A stretch of DNA of 44,622 nt from Candidatus Parcubacteria bacterium. Its GTDB lineage: Bacteria; Patescibacteriota; Minisyncoccia; UBA9983. The stretch covers positions 1 through 44,622 of the forward strand of contig QZIU01000019.1 of NCBI GenBank assembly GCA_003599625.1, given 5' to 3'. Below, in pieces: positions 1 to 10,927 of this stretch. The notes beneath the pieces were generated by a model that did not search any database, was not told the origin of the DNA, and was given only the letters and a program-made list of their open reading frames with translations. The first letter of the stretch is position 1. Each line of letters starts with the position of its first letter. Both the position numbers and the translations under genes were made by a program.

Positions 1-290
1 AATTCGCCGAAATTATGGCAGAAGAAAAGAAAAAATTATTCGCCGTCATCAAAAAATGCTAAGATCATTTCAGGCTCATCTTACGATGGGAGAATACTTG
101 GGACTTCGCCGTGGGCATTGAATCCGGCCGTTTCCGAACCGTCTCGGCGAATTTCGTCAAAAGCCATTTTCCGTTGAACAAAAAAGACCGGCGTGCTAAC
201 CTCTTTTTGGAGGAATTTTAAAAAATAAAATAAGAAAGGAGGTAAAAAACAAGTATTTTATTTCATAAACCGGTATTATGGAGAGAAGAC

Positions 291-992
291 ATGAATGAAG
301 GGGAAGTTGTACATGCGCTCAATAAGGTCGGCGCGATCATTTTCGACAGCCACGTCGTCTACACGTCCGGCAAACACGGTTCGACTTATATCAACAAAGA
401 TGCGGTCTATCCGCATACCGCGGAGACATCCCGTCTTTGCCACGCCCTCGCCGAACGGTTCGCTGGCGACAATATACAAGTCGTTATCGCTCCGGCTATC
501 GGTGGCGTGATTCTTTCACAGTGGTTGGCCTACCATCTCACCGAGATGAACGGCCGCGAGGTGTTAGGGGTCTACGCTGAGAAAGAAGGGACGGAACTGG
601 TTTCATCCAGCTACGGGCCTTTGCCGCCTAAGTATGAAAACGCGTTCGTCATCAAACGCGGCTACGACAAGCTTATTGCGGGGAAGAACGTTCTCGTGGT
701 GGAAGATATTCTCAACACAGGTGGCTCGGCCAGAAAAGTGATAGATGCCGCATCATCTGTCGGGGGCAATATCGTCGGTCTTGGCGTTCTTTGCAATCGC
801 GGCGGAATCACAGCGCGCGATTTAAGCGTTCTGAAGTTAGTTTCGCTCATAGACGCCAGGTCACCTGATGTGTGGGACGAGGGATCTTGTCCGTTGTGCG
901 AACGCGATGTCCCAATCAATACAGATGTTGGAAAGGGACGGGAGTTTCTCGCTCGTCAACGCAAACGGTGCAAATCTGCCGATCCGTACTAA
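291..992 (+). CDS. pyrE: Orotate phosphoribosyltransferase-like PRTase
   Basis: 233-aa ORF preceded by AGGAGG-like RBS; PRPP-binding-type motif VLVVEDILNTGGSARKV and IAPAIGGVILSQWLA. Confidence 0.6.
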   Translation: MNEGEVVHALNKVGAIIFDSHVVYTSGKHGSTYINKDAVYPHTAETSRLCHALAERFAGDNIQVVIAPAIGGVILSQWLAYHLTEMNGREVLGVYAEKEGTELVSSSYGPLPPKYENAFVIKRGYDKLIAGKNVLVVEDILNTGGSARKVIDAASSVGGNIVGLGVLCNRGGITARDLSVLKLVSLIDARSPDVWDEGSCPLCERDVPINTDVGKGREFLARQRKRCKSADPY

Positions 993-1094
993 TATTGGTT
1001 CTCCTTGTTTTCAACAGTCTGACAAAAAATGCAAAACCAAATTGTCAGACTGCTTTATTTTCGATCCAGTATTTTGTTTTAAAAATGAGGGTTA

Positions 1095-1124
1095 TTGACA
1101 ATAACGCGGACTTTTTCCTATAAT
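1095..1124 (+). promoter_or_regulatory. sigma70-type promoter of groES-groEL
   Basis: TTGACA (1095-1100), 18-nt spacer, TATAAT (1119-1124). Confidence 0.65.
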
Positions 1125-1169
1125 AAGCGGTACTTAATTATTAATTATAAGCTTAATTATTTAAACTCT

Positions 1170-1472
1170 ATGAAGGACATAAAGCCATTGCACAACAATG
1201 TTTTGATAGAGCCGCTTTCTGACGACGAGAGGGGTTCTAAAACCAAATCCGGGATATTTATCCCCGAGACGGTCGACAAAGAGAAACCCGATCAAGGGAA
1301 AATAATCGAAGTGGGACCCGGTAAAAAAGACAAAGACGGAAAGATTATCCCGATGTCCGTCAAAAAAGGGCAAAAGGTGGTTTTCTCAAAGTACAGTCCG
1401 GACGAGATCAAGGTCGGCGACAAAAAGTACTTTATTATAAACGAAGATAATATACTTGCGGTAATAGATTAG
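1170..1472 (+). CDS. groES: Co-chaperonin GroES
   Basis: MKDIKPLHNNVLIEPLSDDERGSKTKSGIFIPETV...GKIIEVGPG...VVFSKYSPDEIKVGDKKYFIINEDNILAVID; likely ATG at 1170 inside the listed ORF. Confidence 0.95.
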   Translation: MKDIKPLHNNVLIEPLSDDERGSKTKSGIFIPETVDKEKPDQGKIIEVGPGKKDKDGKIIPMSVKKGQKVVFSKYSPDEIKVGDKKYFIINEDNILAVID

Positions 1473-3237
<1,765 letters not shown>

Positions 3238-3246
3238 AAGTTGTAA

Positions 3247-3276
3247 TTGACAACCTATTGATTGACAGATTATAAT
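3247..3276 (+). promoter_or_regulatory. Promoter of rnpB
   Basis: TTGACA (3247-3252), 18-nt spacer, TATAAT (3271-3276), just upstream of RNase P RNA. Confidence 0.6.
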
Positions 3277-3283
3277 ATTCATG

Positions 3284-3679
3284 GTTGCGTGTTGAGCGAT
3301 CGCCCCCGACCTTGCGTCGGGGGAGGAAAGTCCGAACACCCTCCTCCGCTTTCAGCGGGGGAAAAACGGTAGTGGGTAATTCCCATCGTCCCGCTTTAGC
3401 GGGATAGAGGTGCGAACAGAGACGTCCCGCCGCGAAAGCGTCGGGATATCCCGCTTTGCGGGATAAGTCCCGATGGCGACATCGGGAGTGAAACGGCAAA
3501 ATCCTTACTTGGGCGCAAGGCCGAGCTCGTCCCGCTCTTGAGCGGGACGGAGAGTGCCGCTATATCTCCGACTTTACGTCGGAGTGTGATTCCGCGGGCA
3601 ATCGCGGAACAAGATAAATGATCGTACCCCTCGACGTAATATCGGGGGACACAGAATTCGGCTTATGACACGCGCAACC
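3284..3679 (+). ncRNA. rnpB: RNase P RNA (bacterial type A-like)
   Basis: GAGGAAAGTCCGAACACC near 5' end, ACAGAATTCGGCTTATG near 3' end, terminal P1 pairing GTTGCG/CGCAAC; several added GC-rich mini-hairpins. Confidence 0.9.
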
Positions 3680-3683
3680 GAAA

Positions 3684-3722
3684 AAAATTACTCCGCCTTT
3701 GAGGCGGAGTAATTTTTTTCGG
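3684..3722 (+). terminator. Rho-independent terminator after rnpB
   Basis: AAAAAAATTACTCCGCCTTTGAGGCGGAGTAATTTTTTT hairpin. Confidence 0.85.
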
Positions 3723-3790
3723 AATGTTTGTAATATTGTTCGAATCTCATTATAATTATAGTAATTAAAAGTTCTTAGCCAAATAAAACC

Positions 3791-6232
3791 ATGGACATCA
3801 TCAAAGGGCAAAAAGACATAACAATTAATATTAAAAGAGAGGAAGTTAAAGTCGAAGAGGAAAAAGAAAAACCGGACACATTGCCGGAGGAGACCGTCTC
3901 CCGCAAAAAAGAAAAGAAAAAGATGGAGTTCGACAAAGTGTCCCTTTATGTCTTCTATGCTTTGATCTTCTTGTTGCCAGTTTTCGTTTTGCCTTTGGCT
4001 GTTTCTCCTGTTATTTCAAGCAAGGTGTTTTTATTTTATGGCGGCGTTATTCTTTCGGTCTTCTTTTTATTATTGTTTCTTCTGCAAAAAGGAAGCGTCA
4101 AGATAGCCAGGAGTCCTTTGTTTTTCGCGTTCGGCGGCCTGGTGATCGCGGCTTTCCTTTCCTCGCTGTTCTCGGGCAATTCCGCGGTTTCATTGGTGGG
4201 AAAACTTTCAGAAATAAATACCTTTTCGATGACCGCTTTCGCTTTTCTGGCGATGGTCATGACCTCGCTCCTTTTCCAGTCCGAAAAGAGAGCATTCAAT
4301 TTGTATATGGCGCTTTTTATATCCGCCATCGGCGCTTTTGCCTTTCAGCTATTCTATGTTTTGTTGGACGCGAAGATCATACCTTTGAATATTTTTCAAA
4401 ACAAAACGGCTAATTTGATCGGCGGCTGGAACGACTTCTCGATCTTCTTCGGTTTAACGGGACTTATCTCACTCGTTTTTCTGGAAATAGCCGGAAAGTC
4501 AACCGGAATAATAAAGGCGTTCTTTTACTCAATGCTTGCCATGTCGGTATTGGCGTTGGCCGCCGGAAATTTTTTCCACGCCTGGACGATCTTCGGCTCC
4601 TTCGCCCTTCTTCTGTTTCTGTTCGGAATTTTTCGGCAATCGTCCGGCGGTGGCAAAAAAATTGCCTGGACTTCGTTGGTTGTCGTCTTTCTGGCTTTGT
4701 TCTTTATTTTTGGCAGAGGCGTTGCCGGCAAGATCGGGACATCGATCGGACTGAATTTTGCCGAGGTGAGGCCTTCTTGGACGGCAACTTGGAATGTTTC
4801 CAAAGAAGCGCTTAAGTCAGAGCCACTTTTGGGAACCGGCCCCAACACTTTTGCTTACAATTGGATGAAGTATAAGCCGGCCGTGGTAAACAACACCATC
4901 TTTTGGAATTCAAGATTTAATTCGGGAGTCGGTTATGTGCCTTCGCTCGCGGGAACTCTCGGGATTGTCGGATTCATCGGCATAGCCGGATTTCTGGTCA
5001 TCCTTTTATCCCAGTGGAAGAAATCTCTTCCTTCCGCCAGGGAGATGGACATGGCTGATTTTCTGACATTTGTTTCTTTCTTGTCCTCGGTTTACCTTTG
5101 GATATTCATGATCATATATACGCCCGGGCCGGTTATTATTTCTCTGGCCTTCGTTATGACGGGCCTCTTTTTGGGTCTTCTTGTCAAGAGCGGGAAAATC
5201 CGATCATTCGATGTTTCTTTCGCGGGCGGCAAAGCTTATGTTTCCGGACTTATCGCGGTTATGTTGCTCGGCTCGATCACACTGGCTTATCTTTATACCC
5301 AGAAACTGCTGGCGGTGATAAATTACGGAAGAGCCTTGGAGGTCTTTGCCTCCAGCGGTGACGCGATAAAGACAAATAACGAGCTTCTTAAAGCCATAAA
5401 GAAGGACAAGCAAGACGAATACTACAGGACCCTTTCGGAATTAAGCCTTATATATTTGAATCAATTGGCCGCGAACAAAGATATGCCTCGCGAGGAATTG
5501 GGACCATTGTTTCAGAATGCCCTGAGTTCCGCGATAACATCCGCCAAAGAAGCCGTCAATCTTAATCCGGAAGATACTGCCAACTGGATGCAATTGGGAA
5601 GGGTTTATGAGATGGTTGTTCCTCTCAAGATCGAGAAGGCCGACGAGTACGCTTTAGATTCTTACGCCAAAGCCGGCGTTAAGTCGCCGCTTGATCCCTC
5701 TCCTTACGTCGCCTCGGCCAGAGTTGTCGCCCAAACGGGCAAATTGAAAGAAGTAAGAGGCTATTTGAACGGAGCTTTGAGGATAAAGCCCGATTATGTC
5801 TCGGCCTTATATATGTTGGCCCAGCTTGAATCGGAGGAAGGCAATCTTAAAGAAGCGATAAGCAGAGTAGGACAGGTGGCCGCGATCTCGCAGGATGCCG
5901 GATCTTACTTTCAGCTCGGCTTGATGAATTATCAAAACAAGGATTTGGATCAGGCGAGAATGGCTCTCGAAAGAGCGGTCGGACTAAATTCCGAATACGC
6001 CAACGCGAGATATTTCCTCGGTCTTATCTATGACAGGCAGGGTTTGAGGGATAAAGCAATGGAGCAGTTTAAGAACATAGAAAAAAATAATCCGGATAAT
6101 GAGGAAGTAAAGAAGATCTTGGCGAATTTAGCCAGCGGCAAAACGGCTTTGGCGGAAATTTCTCCCGCGCCGGAAAAACGAGACGAGCCGCCCGTCAAAG
6201 AAAAGGAAACCGGTTCTCTCAAGAAAAGATAA
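3791..6232 (+). CDS. Polytopic membrane protein with C-terminal TPR repeats (O-antigen ligase/Wzy-like)
   Basis: Multiple hydrophobic helices, central GTGPNTFAYNWMKYKP as in O-antigen-ligase families, C-terminal TPR-like repeats. Confidence 0.7.
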   Translation: MDIIKGQKDITINIKREEVKVEEEKEKPDTLPEETVSRKKEKKKMEFDKVSLYVFYALIFLLPVFVLPLAVSPVISSKVFLFYGGVILSVFFLLLFLLQKGSVKIARSPLFFAFGGLVIAAFLSSLFSGNSAVSLVGKLSEINTFSMTAFAFLAMVMTSLLFQSEKRAFNLYMALFISAIGAFAFQLFYVLLDAKIIPLNIFQNKTANLIGGWNDFSIFFGLTGLISLVFLEIAGKSTGIIKAFFYSMLAMSVLALAAGNFFHAWTIFGSFALLLFLFGIFRQSSGGGKKIAWTSLVVVFLALFFIFGRGVAGKIGTSIGLNFAEVRPSWTATWNVSKEALKSEPLLGTGPNTFAYNWMKYKPAVVNNTIFWNSRFNSGVGYVPSLAGTLGIVGFIGIAGFLVILLSQWKKSLPSAREMDMADFLTFVSFLSSVYLWIFMIIYTPGPVIISLAFVMTGLFLGLLVKSGKIRSFDVSFAGGKAYVSGLIAVMLLGSITLAYLYTQKLLAVINYGRALEVFASSGDAIKTNNELLKAIKKDKQDEYYRTLSELSLIYLNQLAANKDMPREELGPLFQNALSSAITSAKEAVNLNPEDTANWMQLGRVYEMVVPLKIEKADEYALDSYAKAGVKSPLDPSPYVASARVVAQTGKLKEVRGYLNGALRIKPDYVSALYMLAQLESEEGNLKEAISRVGQVAAISQDAGSYFQLGLMNYQNKDLDQARMALERAVGLNSEYANARYFLGLIYDRQGLRDKAMEQFKNIEKNNPDNEEVKKILANLASGKTALAEISPAPEKRDEPPVKEKETGSLKKR

Positions 6233-6266
6233 ACAAGTTCGGAAAATGAATTTGTAATCAATCGGG

Positions 6267-7949
6267 ATGGTCAAAAAAGTTTGGAACTTATTCTACAGGG
6301 AGATCGGCGGCCTGCAAAAGGCCGCCTTGATTTTGGCGCTTTCTTCGGTCGCCTCGGCGCTATTCGGAATCCTGAGAGACCGTTTATTGGCGGGAAATTT
6401 CGGGGCGGGAAAGTCATTGGATATTTACTATGCCGCTTTTAAGGTTCCCGATTTTGTTTATATTCTTTCTCTGTCGGTCGTTTCGGTGAACGCGCTGATC
6501 CCGTTTTTCCTTGAAAAAGCGGGAGTATCCCAAGAGCAGGCAAAACGCTTCTTCCGGGAAACACTGACCTTTTACCTCATAGCGATAATCCTCCTGATCT
6601 CTCTGGCCTACCTTCTTATCCCGCATTTGTCCGGATTTGTTGCTCCCGGCTTTTCCCCAGAAGAAGAGGCCCAGCTGAATCTGTTATCCAGGGTTTTACT
6701 TTTATCGCCCTTGTTTCTCGGGCTGTCGAATCTGATCTCCTCGGTCATACAATCTTATAACCGGTTCATTATCTACGCGTTAAGTCCGATCTTTTATAAT
6801 CTTGGCATCATTTTCGGCATCGTTTTTCTGATGCCTCGATTCGGAATGTCGGGCATTATCTTGGGCGTCGTATTCGGCGCCGCCCTGCACGCTCTCGTTC
6901 AAGTGCCCGCTCTTTTGAAACTGAAAGTCTTTCCGCTGCCTTCCTTAAAAATAAATTTCGGGGAATCCTGGAAGATCGCCAAGCTTTCTTTTCCCCGGAC
7001 TCTCGGCCTCGGCATCAGCCAGTTGATACAAATATTCATAACGGCGACCGCGTCTCTGCTGACGGCGGGAAGCATAGCCGTTTTTAATTTGTCTTTTAAT
7101 CTCCAGTCCGTCCCATTGGCGGTGATAGGAATGAGTTATAGCGTGGCGGCTTTTCCGACCTTGGCCCGTCTTTTCGTGAATAATCAAAAGAAAGAATTTT
7201 TAGAGCAAACGATCATAGCCGTCAGGCAAATAATTTTCTGGTCTATCCCCGTTTCCGCCGCCGTTATAGTTTTAAGGGCGCAGATCGTCCGAATAATTTT
7301 CGGGTCCGGCCAATTCGGCTGGCAGGACACAAGGTTGACTGCCGCGGCGATGGCGGTTTTCGCCTTTTCCATCGCCGGCCAGTCGCTTATCGTTTTGTTT
7401 GTCAGGGCATTTTACGCTTCCGGCAAAACCTGGAAGCCGATATGGATCAATCTGGCTTCGGCTGTTTTTATAATCGCCTCCGTTCCGTTCTTCATCAAAC
7501 TCTTTAAGAGTTACGATTTCATTTCTTCATTTTTTGAGATCGTTTTGCGAGTCGGGGATGTGGCGGGAACAGACGTTTTGGCTTTGCCTCTCGCCTTTTC
7601 TTTAGGAACGATCATGAACACGGTTTTGCTGTTCCTTTCCTTTCAAAAGGAGTTCGGAGACGTGTGGCCGTCGGTCAAAAAAAGCTTTTTTGAGGTTTTG
7701 AGAGCTTCTTTGGGAATGGGCGTCGTCTGTTATTTTTCTTTGGGGATTTTGGATGATATCTTCGATATAAACACCTTTTTGGGGATCCTTTCCCAAGGCT
7801 TGATATCCTCCGTCTTGGGAGTGACCGCCTGGCTGATCATTTTGCTTCTCCTTAGAAACAAAGATCTGTTTGAGATCATAACGGCAGTAAAACAAAAATT
7901 CTGGCGTACCCCGGTCATTGCCCCGGAACCGGAAAATTTGGATAGATAG
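6267..7949 (+). CDS. murJ: Lipid II flippase MurJ/MviN family
   Basis: N-terminal ALILALSSVASALFGILRDRLLAGNFGAGKSLDIYYAAFKVPDFVY; about 14 TM segments. Confidence 0.9.
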   Translation: MVKKVWNLFYREIGGLQKAALILALSSVASALFGILRDRLLAGNFGAGKSLDIYYAAFKVPDFVYILSLSVVSVNALIPFFLEKAGVSQEQAKRFFRETLTFYLIAIILLISLAYLLIPHLSGFVAPGFSPEEEAQLNLLSRVLLLSPLFLGLSNLISSVIQSYNRFIIYALSPIFYNLGIIFGIVFLMPRFGMSGIILGVVFGAALHALVQVPALLKLKVFPLPSLKINFGESWKIAKLSFPRTLGLGISQLIQIFITATASLLTAGSIAVFNLSFNLQSVPLAVIGMSYSVAAFPTLARLFVNNQKKEFLEQTIIAVRQIIFWSIPVSAAVIVLRAQIVRIIFGSGQFGWQDTRLTAAAMAVFAFSIAGQSLIVLFVRAFYASGKTWKPIWINLASAVFIIASVPFFIKLFKSYDFISSFFEIVLRVGDVAGTDVLALPLAFSLGTIMNTVLLFLSFQKEFGDVWPSVKKSFFEVLRASLGMGVVCYFSLGILDDIFDINTFLGILSQGLISSVLGVTAWLIILLLLRNKDLFEIITAVKQKFWRTPVIAPEPENLDR

Positions 7950-7961
7950 AATGCCTTACTG

Positions 7962-8010
7962 GCGAGGTTTAACTTTGCCGCGGGGGTAAACCTCGCGGCA
8001 GCTTTCTTTT
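7962..8010 (+). terminator. Terminator-like hairpin after murJ
   Basis: GCGAGGTTTA (7962-7971) / TAAACCTCGC (7987-7996) followed by a T-rich tract. Confidence 0.5.
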
Positions 8011-8041
8011 AATTTCTTTTGTTTTTTGCTAAGCTGGGCTA

Positions 8042-9937
8042 ATGAACGCAAGCAATATAAGGAATTTTTCCATTATCGCCCATATCGACCACGGCAAAAG
8101 CACGCTGGCGGACAGGATGCTGGAAATGACCAATACAGTCGAAAAAAGGAAGATGAAGGAACAGATCTTGGACAGCATGGAGCTGGAACGAGAAAGGGGG
8201 ATCACGATTAAAATGCAGCCCGTTCGGATGCTTTGGCATCCTCAAAATCAAAAATCAAAAATCAAAAATCAAAATGGTAACGTCAGGGATTTAGATTTAA
8301 AAAATAATCCGCCCGAGGCGGATACTAAAATTTTTAATTTTGATTTTTACACTTTAAATTTAATTGACACTCCCGGTCATATCGACTTCAACTACGAAGT
8401 TTCCCGGGCTCTTAAGGCTGTCGAGGGGGCGGTTTTGCTCGTGGATGCCACGCAAGGGGTGCAAGCTCAGACCATAACCAATGTCGAGATGGCCAAGGCG
8501 CTCGGTCTTAAGATCATTCCGGTCGTCAATAAAGTTGATCTGCCCACGGCCAGAGTGGAAGATACAAAAAAGGAAATAGTGGAATTCATCGGTTGCGAGG
8601 AGGGAGAGATATTGGAGGTGTCGGGCAAGACGGGATTAGGCGTGGAGAATCTTCTGGCTGAAGTGGTGAAGAGGGTTCCCGCTCCGACCTATCAGCATGC
8701 CGGCAAGCCGCGAGCTTTGGTCTTTGACTTCGAATATTCGGAGCACCAGGGGATCATCGTTTACGTAAGGGTTATGGATGGAGAGATCAAGAAGGGTGAC
8801 GAGCTGCTTTTGTCGGTGGCCGGAGAAAGATTTGTCGTTTCAGAAATGGGCTTTTTTTCTCCCCAAAAGATACAGAAGTCTTCTTTGTCAGCCGGAGAGA
8901 TCGGTTATCTAGTAACGAACATTAAAAAAGCGACCGTGGGAACGGTGGGCGATTCTGTCGTTTCGGTCAAGGATCCCTTGCCGGCTCTTGGCGGATACAT
9001 GCAGCCCAAACCGGTGGTGTGGGCCAGCATATATCCGGAGTCGCAGGATGAGCTGGATAATTTCAGGCAGGCGCTGCAGCGCCTTAAGCTGACGGATAGT
9101 TCCATATCCTTTGAGGAGGAATCGAGCGGAGCGCTCGGACGCGGTTTTCGTTGCGGATTCCTGGGCATGCTTCACATGGAGATCATCGTAGAGAGATTGA
9201 AGAGAGAATACGACCTTAAACTTATTGTAGCCATTCCGACTATCACCTACAAAGTCGAGACCATGGACGGAAAGGAAAAGGAAATTTATTCGCCCATTCA
9301 TTTTCCGGAGGATGGCCAGATAAAAAGAGTCTTCGAACCCTGGGTGGATATGCAGGTCATAATTCCGCCGGACAAGATAGGTCCGACGGTGCAGCTGCTT
9401 TATGAACACGAGGCGGAAGTCGGCGATATGGAGCAGTTCGGCGAGAGAAGAACGATCATAAATGTTCAGATGGCTCTTAGGGAGTTGATGAGGAATTTCT
9501 TTGACGCGCTGAAAAGCGCCACCGCGGGATACGGCTCTCTGAGTTACAAAATTTCCGGTTTGAGAGAGGCGCCGAAAGGGAGCATTGTCAGGCTTGATAT
9601 CTGGATCGCGGAGGAAATCGTTCCGGCTTTCTCGCGGATCATCAGCAAGCAAAGGGTGCAGAAAGATGCCGAGGAAGCGGTCGAAAAATTAAAGGATTTG
9701 ATACCTCGGGCTTTGTTTACGATCAAAATTCAGGCGAAGTCGCTGGGGAGGATCTTGGCGGCGCGCTCGATCGCCCCCCTCAAGAAAGATGTTACCGGCT
9801 ATTTGTATGGCGGAGACAGAACCAGGAAAATGAAGTTGTGGCAGAAACAAAAAAGAGGAAAGGAAAAGTTGAAGAAATTGGGCAAGGGGACGGTGGATAT
9901 TCCCCAGGAAGTGTTTATAAAAATGATGCAGGGCTAG
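8042..9937 (+). CDS. lepA: Elongation factor 4 (LepA) carrying an in-frame palindromic insertion
   Basis: NFSIIAHIDHGKSTLADRMLE, LIDTPGHIDFNYEVSRAL, VNKVDLP and LepA C-terminus; unusual segment HPQNQKSKIKNQNGNVRDLDLKNNPPEADTKIFNFDF. Confidence 0.95.
   Translation: MNASNIRNFSIIAHIDHGKSTLADRMLEMTNTVEKRKMKEQILDSMELERERGITIKMQPVRMLWHPQNQKSKIKNQNGNVRDLDLKNNPPEADTKIFNFDFYTLNLIDTPGHIDFNYEVSRALKAVEGAVLLVDATQGVQAQTITNVEMAKALGLKIIPVVNKVDLPTARVEDTKKEIVEFIGCEEGEILEVSGKTGLGVENLLAEVVKRVPAPTYQHAGKPRALVFDFEYSEHQGIIVYVRVMDGEIKKGDELLLSVAGERFVVSEMGFFSPQKIQKSSLSAGEIGYLVTNIKKATVGTVGDSVVSVKDPLPALGGYMQPKPVVWASIYPESQDELDNFRQALQRLKLTDSSISFEEESSGALGRGFRCGFLGMLHMEIIVERLKREYDLKLIVAIPTITYKVETMDGKEKEIYSPIHFPEDGQIKRVFEPWVDMQVIIPPDKIGPTVQLLYEHEAEVGDMEQFGERRTIINVQMALRELMRNFFDALKSATAGYGSLSYKISGLREAPKGSIVRLDIWIAEEIVPAFSRIISKQRVQKDAEEAVEKLKDLIPRALFTIKIQAKSLGRILAARSIAPLKKDVTGYLYGGDRTRKMKLWQKQKRGKEKLKKLGKGTVDIPQEVFIKMMQG
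8241..8350 (+). repeat. AT-rich palindromic element inserted in frame in lepA
   Basis: 5' arm CTCAAAATCAAAAATCAAAAATCAAAAATCAAAA, tip ATCCGCCCGAGGCGGAT, 3' arm TTTTTAATTTTGATTTTTA. Confidence 0.75.
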
Positions 9938-10041
9938 GCAAATAACGGCAAGGCCAGCGAAACGATCATGCCCAGAGCGGCCAAGATGCTGATGACCATC
10001 CAAATGATTTTGTGTTTTCTTTGATTATTGGGGTTGAACAT
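9934..10041 (-). CDS. Small single-TM protein (35 aa)
   Basis: Reads MFNPNNQRKHKIIWMVISILAALGMIVSLALPLFA*; below the length cutoff of the ORF track; its stop overlaps the lepA stop in CTAG. Confidence 0.55.
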   Translation of the reverse strand: MFNPNNQRKHKIIWMVISILAALGMIVSLALPLFA

Positions 10042-10064
10042 TGTGATTTGATTGTGCATTATTT

Positions 10065-10454
10065 ATGAGAGAATTTCAAGAAAAGAAGAAATTCAAAAGG
10101 ATCTTGTATTCAAAGTGGGTTTTTATCGGCCTCGCTGTCGTTCTTGGCCTGCTCCTTTTTTCGACTTTCAAAGTTTATCGAACCAGCAAAAGAAGCCTTG
10201 CGAAAAATGAAGATATCAAGCGTCAGCTGGCCGAAATGGAGATAAGAAAGAATGAAATGGAAGAACGGATTTCCGTTTTGGAAAGCGATTCCGGACGCGA
10301 AGAAGAAATTCGCAGAAGGTTCAATGTTGCCAAGCCGGGCGAAAAAATGCTGGTCATCCTGGATAAAACCGGCCAAGATGTTAAAATCAGCGAGGAGGAG
10401 AAAGCGGGATTCTTTTCCCGCGCGTGGTCGGGATTTAAAAATTTATTCAGATAA
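10065..10454 (+). CDS. FtsB/DivIC-like septum formation initiator
   Basis: Short protein with N-terminal TM, coiled-coil, then ...EEIRRRFNVAKPGEKMLVILD typical of the family. Confidence 0.7.
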   Translation: MREFQEKKKFKRILYSKWVFIGLAVVLGLLLFSTFKVYRTSKRSLAKNEDIKRQLAEMEIRKNEMEERISVLESDSGREEEIRRRFNVAKPGEKMLVILDKTGQDVKISEEEKAGFFSRAWSGFKNLFR

Positions 10455-10457
10455 AAA

Positions 10458-10528
10458 GCGGATATCGTTTAGTGGCAGGATAACTGCTTCCCAAGCAGTG
10501 GACGCGAGTTCGATTCTCGCTATCCGCA
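10458..10528 (+). tRNA. tRNA-Gly (CCC)
   Basis: GCGGATA/TATCCGC acceptor stem, anticodon arm ACTGC-TTCCCAA-GCAGT, T-loop GTTCGATTC. Confidence 0.93.
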
Positions 10529-10622
10529 TTTTCAATTCATTGACTTTTATGGCAAAGCGTTATATTATTCTCAAATAAGAGCACTTTTATTTTATTCTCT
10601 AAATTATTTGGAGGGTCAGACA

Positions 10623-10859
10623 GTGAAGAATTGTAAGTTTTGTCAAAATGTTTTAGAGGCTTTTAAAAATCTTATTTCGGATAAAAAAGCCTCAGACAGG
10701 GAAATCCTTGATTTTACAAGGAGCCTTGTCCCTGAAAGCGAGCAAGAGATCTCGATTATCGAGGATCTTCTTGATCGCAGGCCTGTTATTAAGGAACAGG
10801 CAATGGCTTTTTTAATAAGCAAATACAGGAAGCAGAAGAAGGCTTCCTGCCTGGTATGA
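10623..10859 (+). CDS. Hypothetical small protein
   Basis: ORF MKNCKFCQNVLEAFKNLISDKKASDREILDF... with likely GTG start after GGAGGG and a terminator downstream. Confidence 0.5.
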   Translation: MKNCKFCQNVLEAFKNLISDKKASDREILDFTRSLVPESEQEISIIEDLLDRRPVIKEQAMAFLISKYRKQKKASCLV

Positions 10860-10861
10860 CA

Positions 10862-10898
10862 CAGCCTCGGAATTAAGTTTCCGAGGCTTTTTTATTTT
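10862..10898 (+). terminator. Rho-independent terminator
   Basis: GCCTCGGAATTAAGTTTCCGAGGC followed by TTTTTTATTTT. Confidence 0.85.
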
Positions 10899-10927
10899 AA
10901 AATTTTTGTGCTAGAATTATAGAAACG

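Noticed and set aside
3-235. Partial CDS FAEIMAEEKKKLFAVIKKC* continuing in frame after TAA as DHFRLILRWENTWDFAVGIESGRFRTVSANF...LEEF*
   Set aside because: Possible stop readthrough or pseudogene, but only the contig edge is visible and there is no domain support; stop recoding cannot be argued from one TAA.
1095-1170. CIRCE/HrcA operator upstream of groES
   Set aside because: No TTAGCACTC-N9-GAGTGCTAA-like inverted repeat seen.
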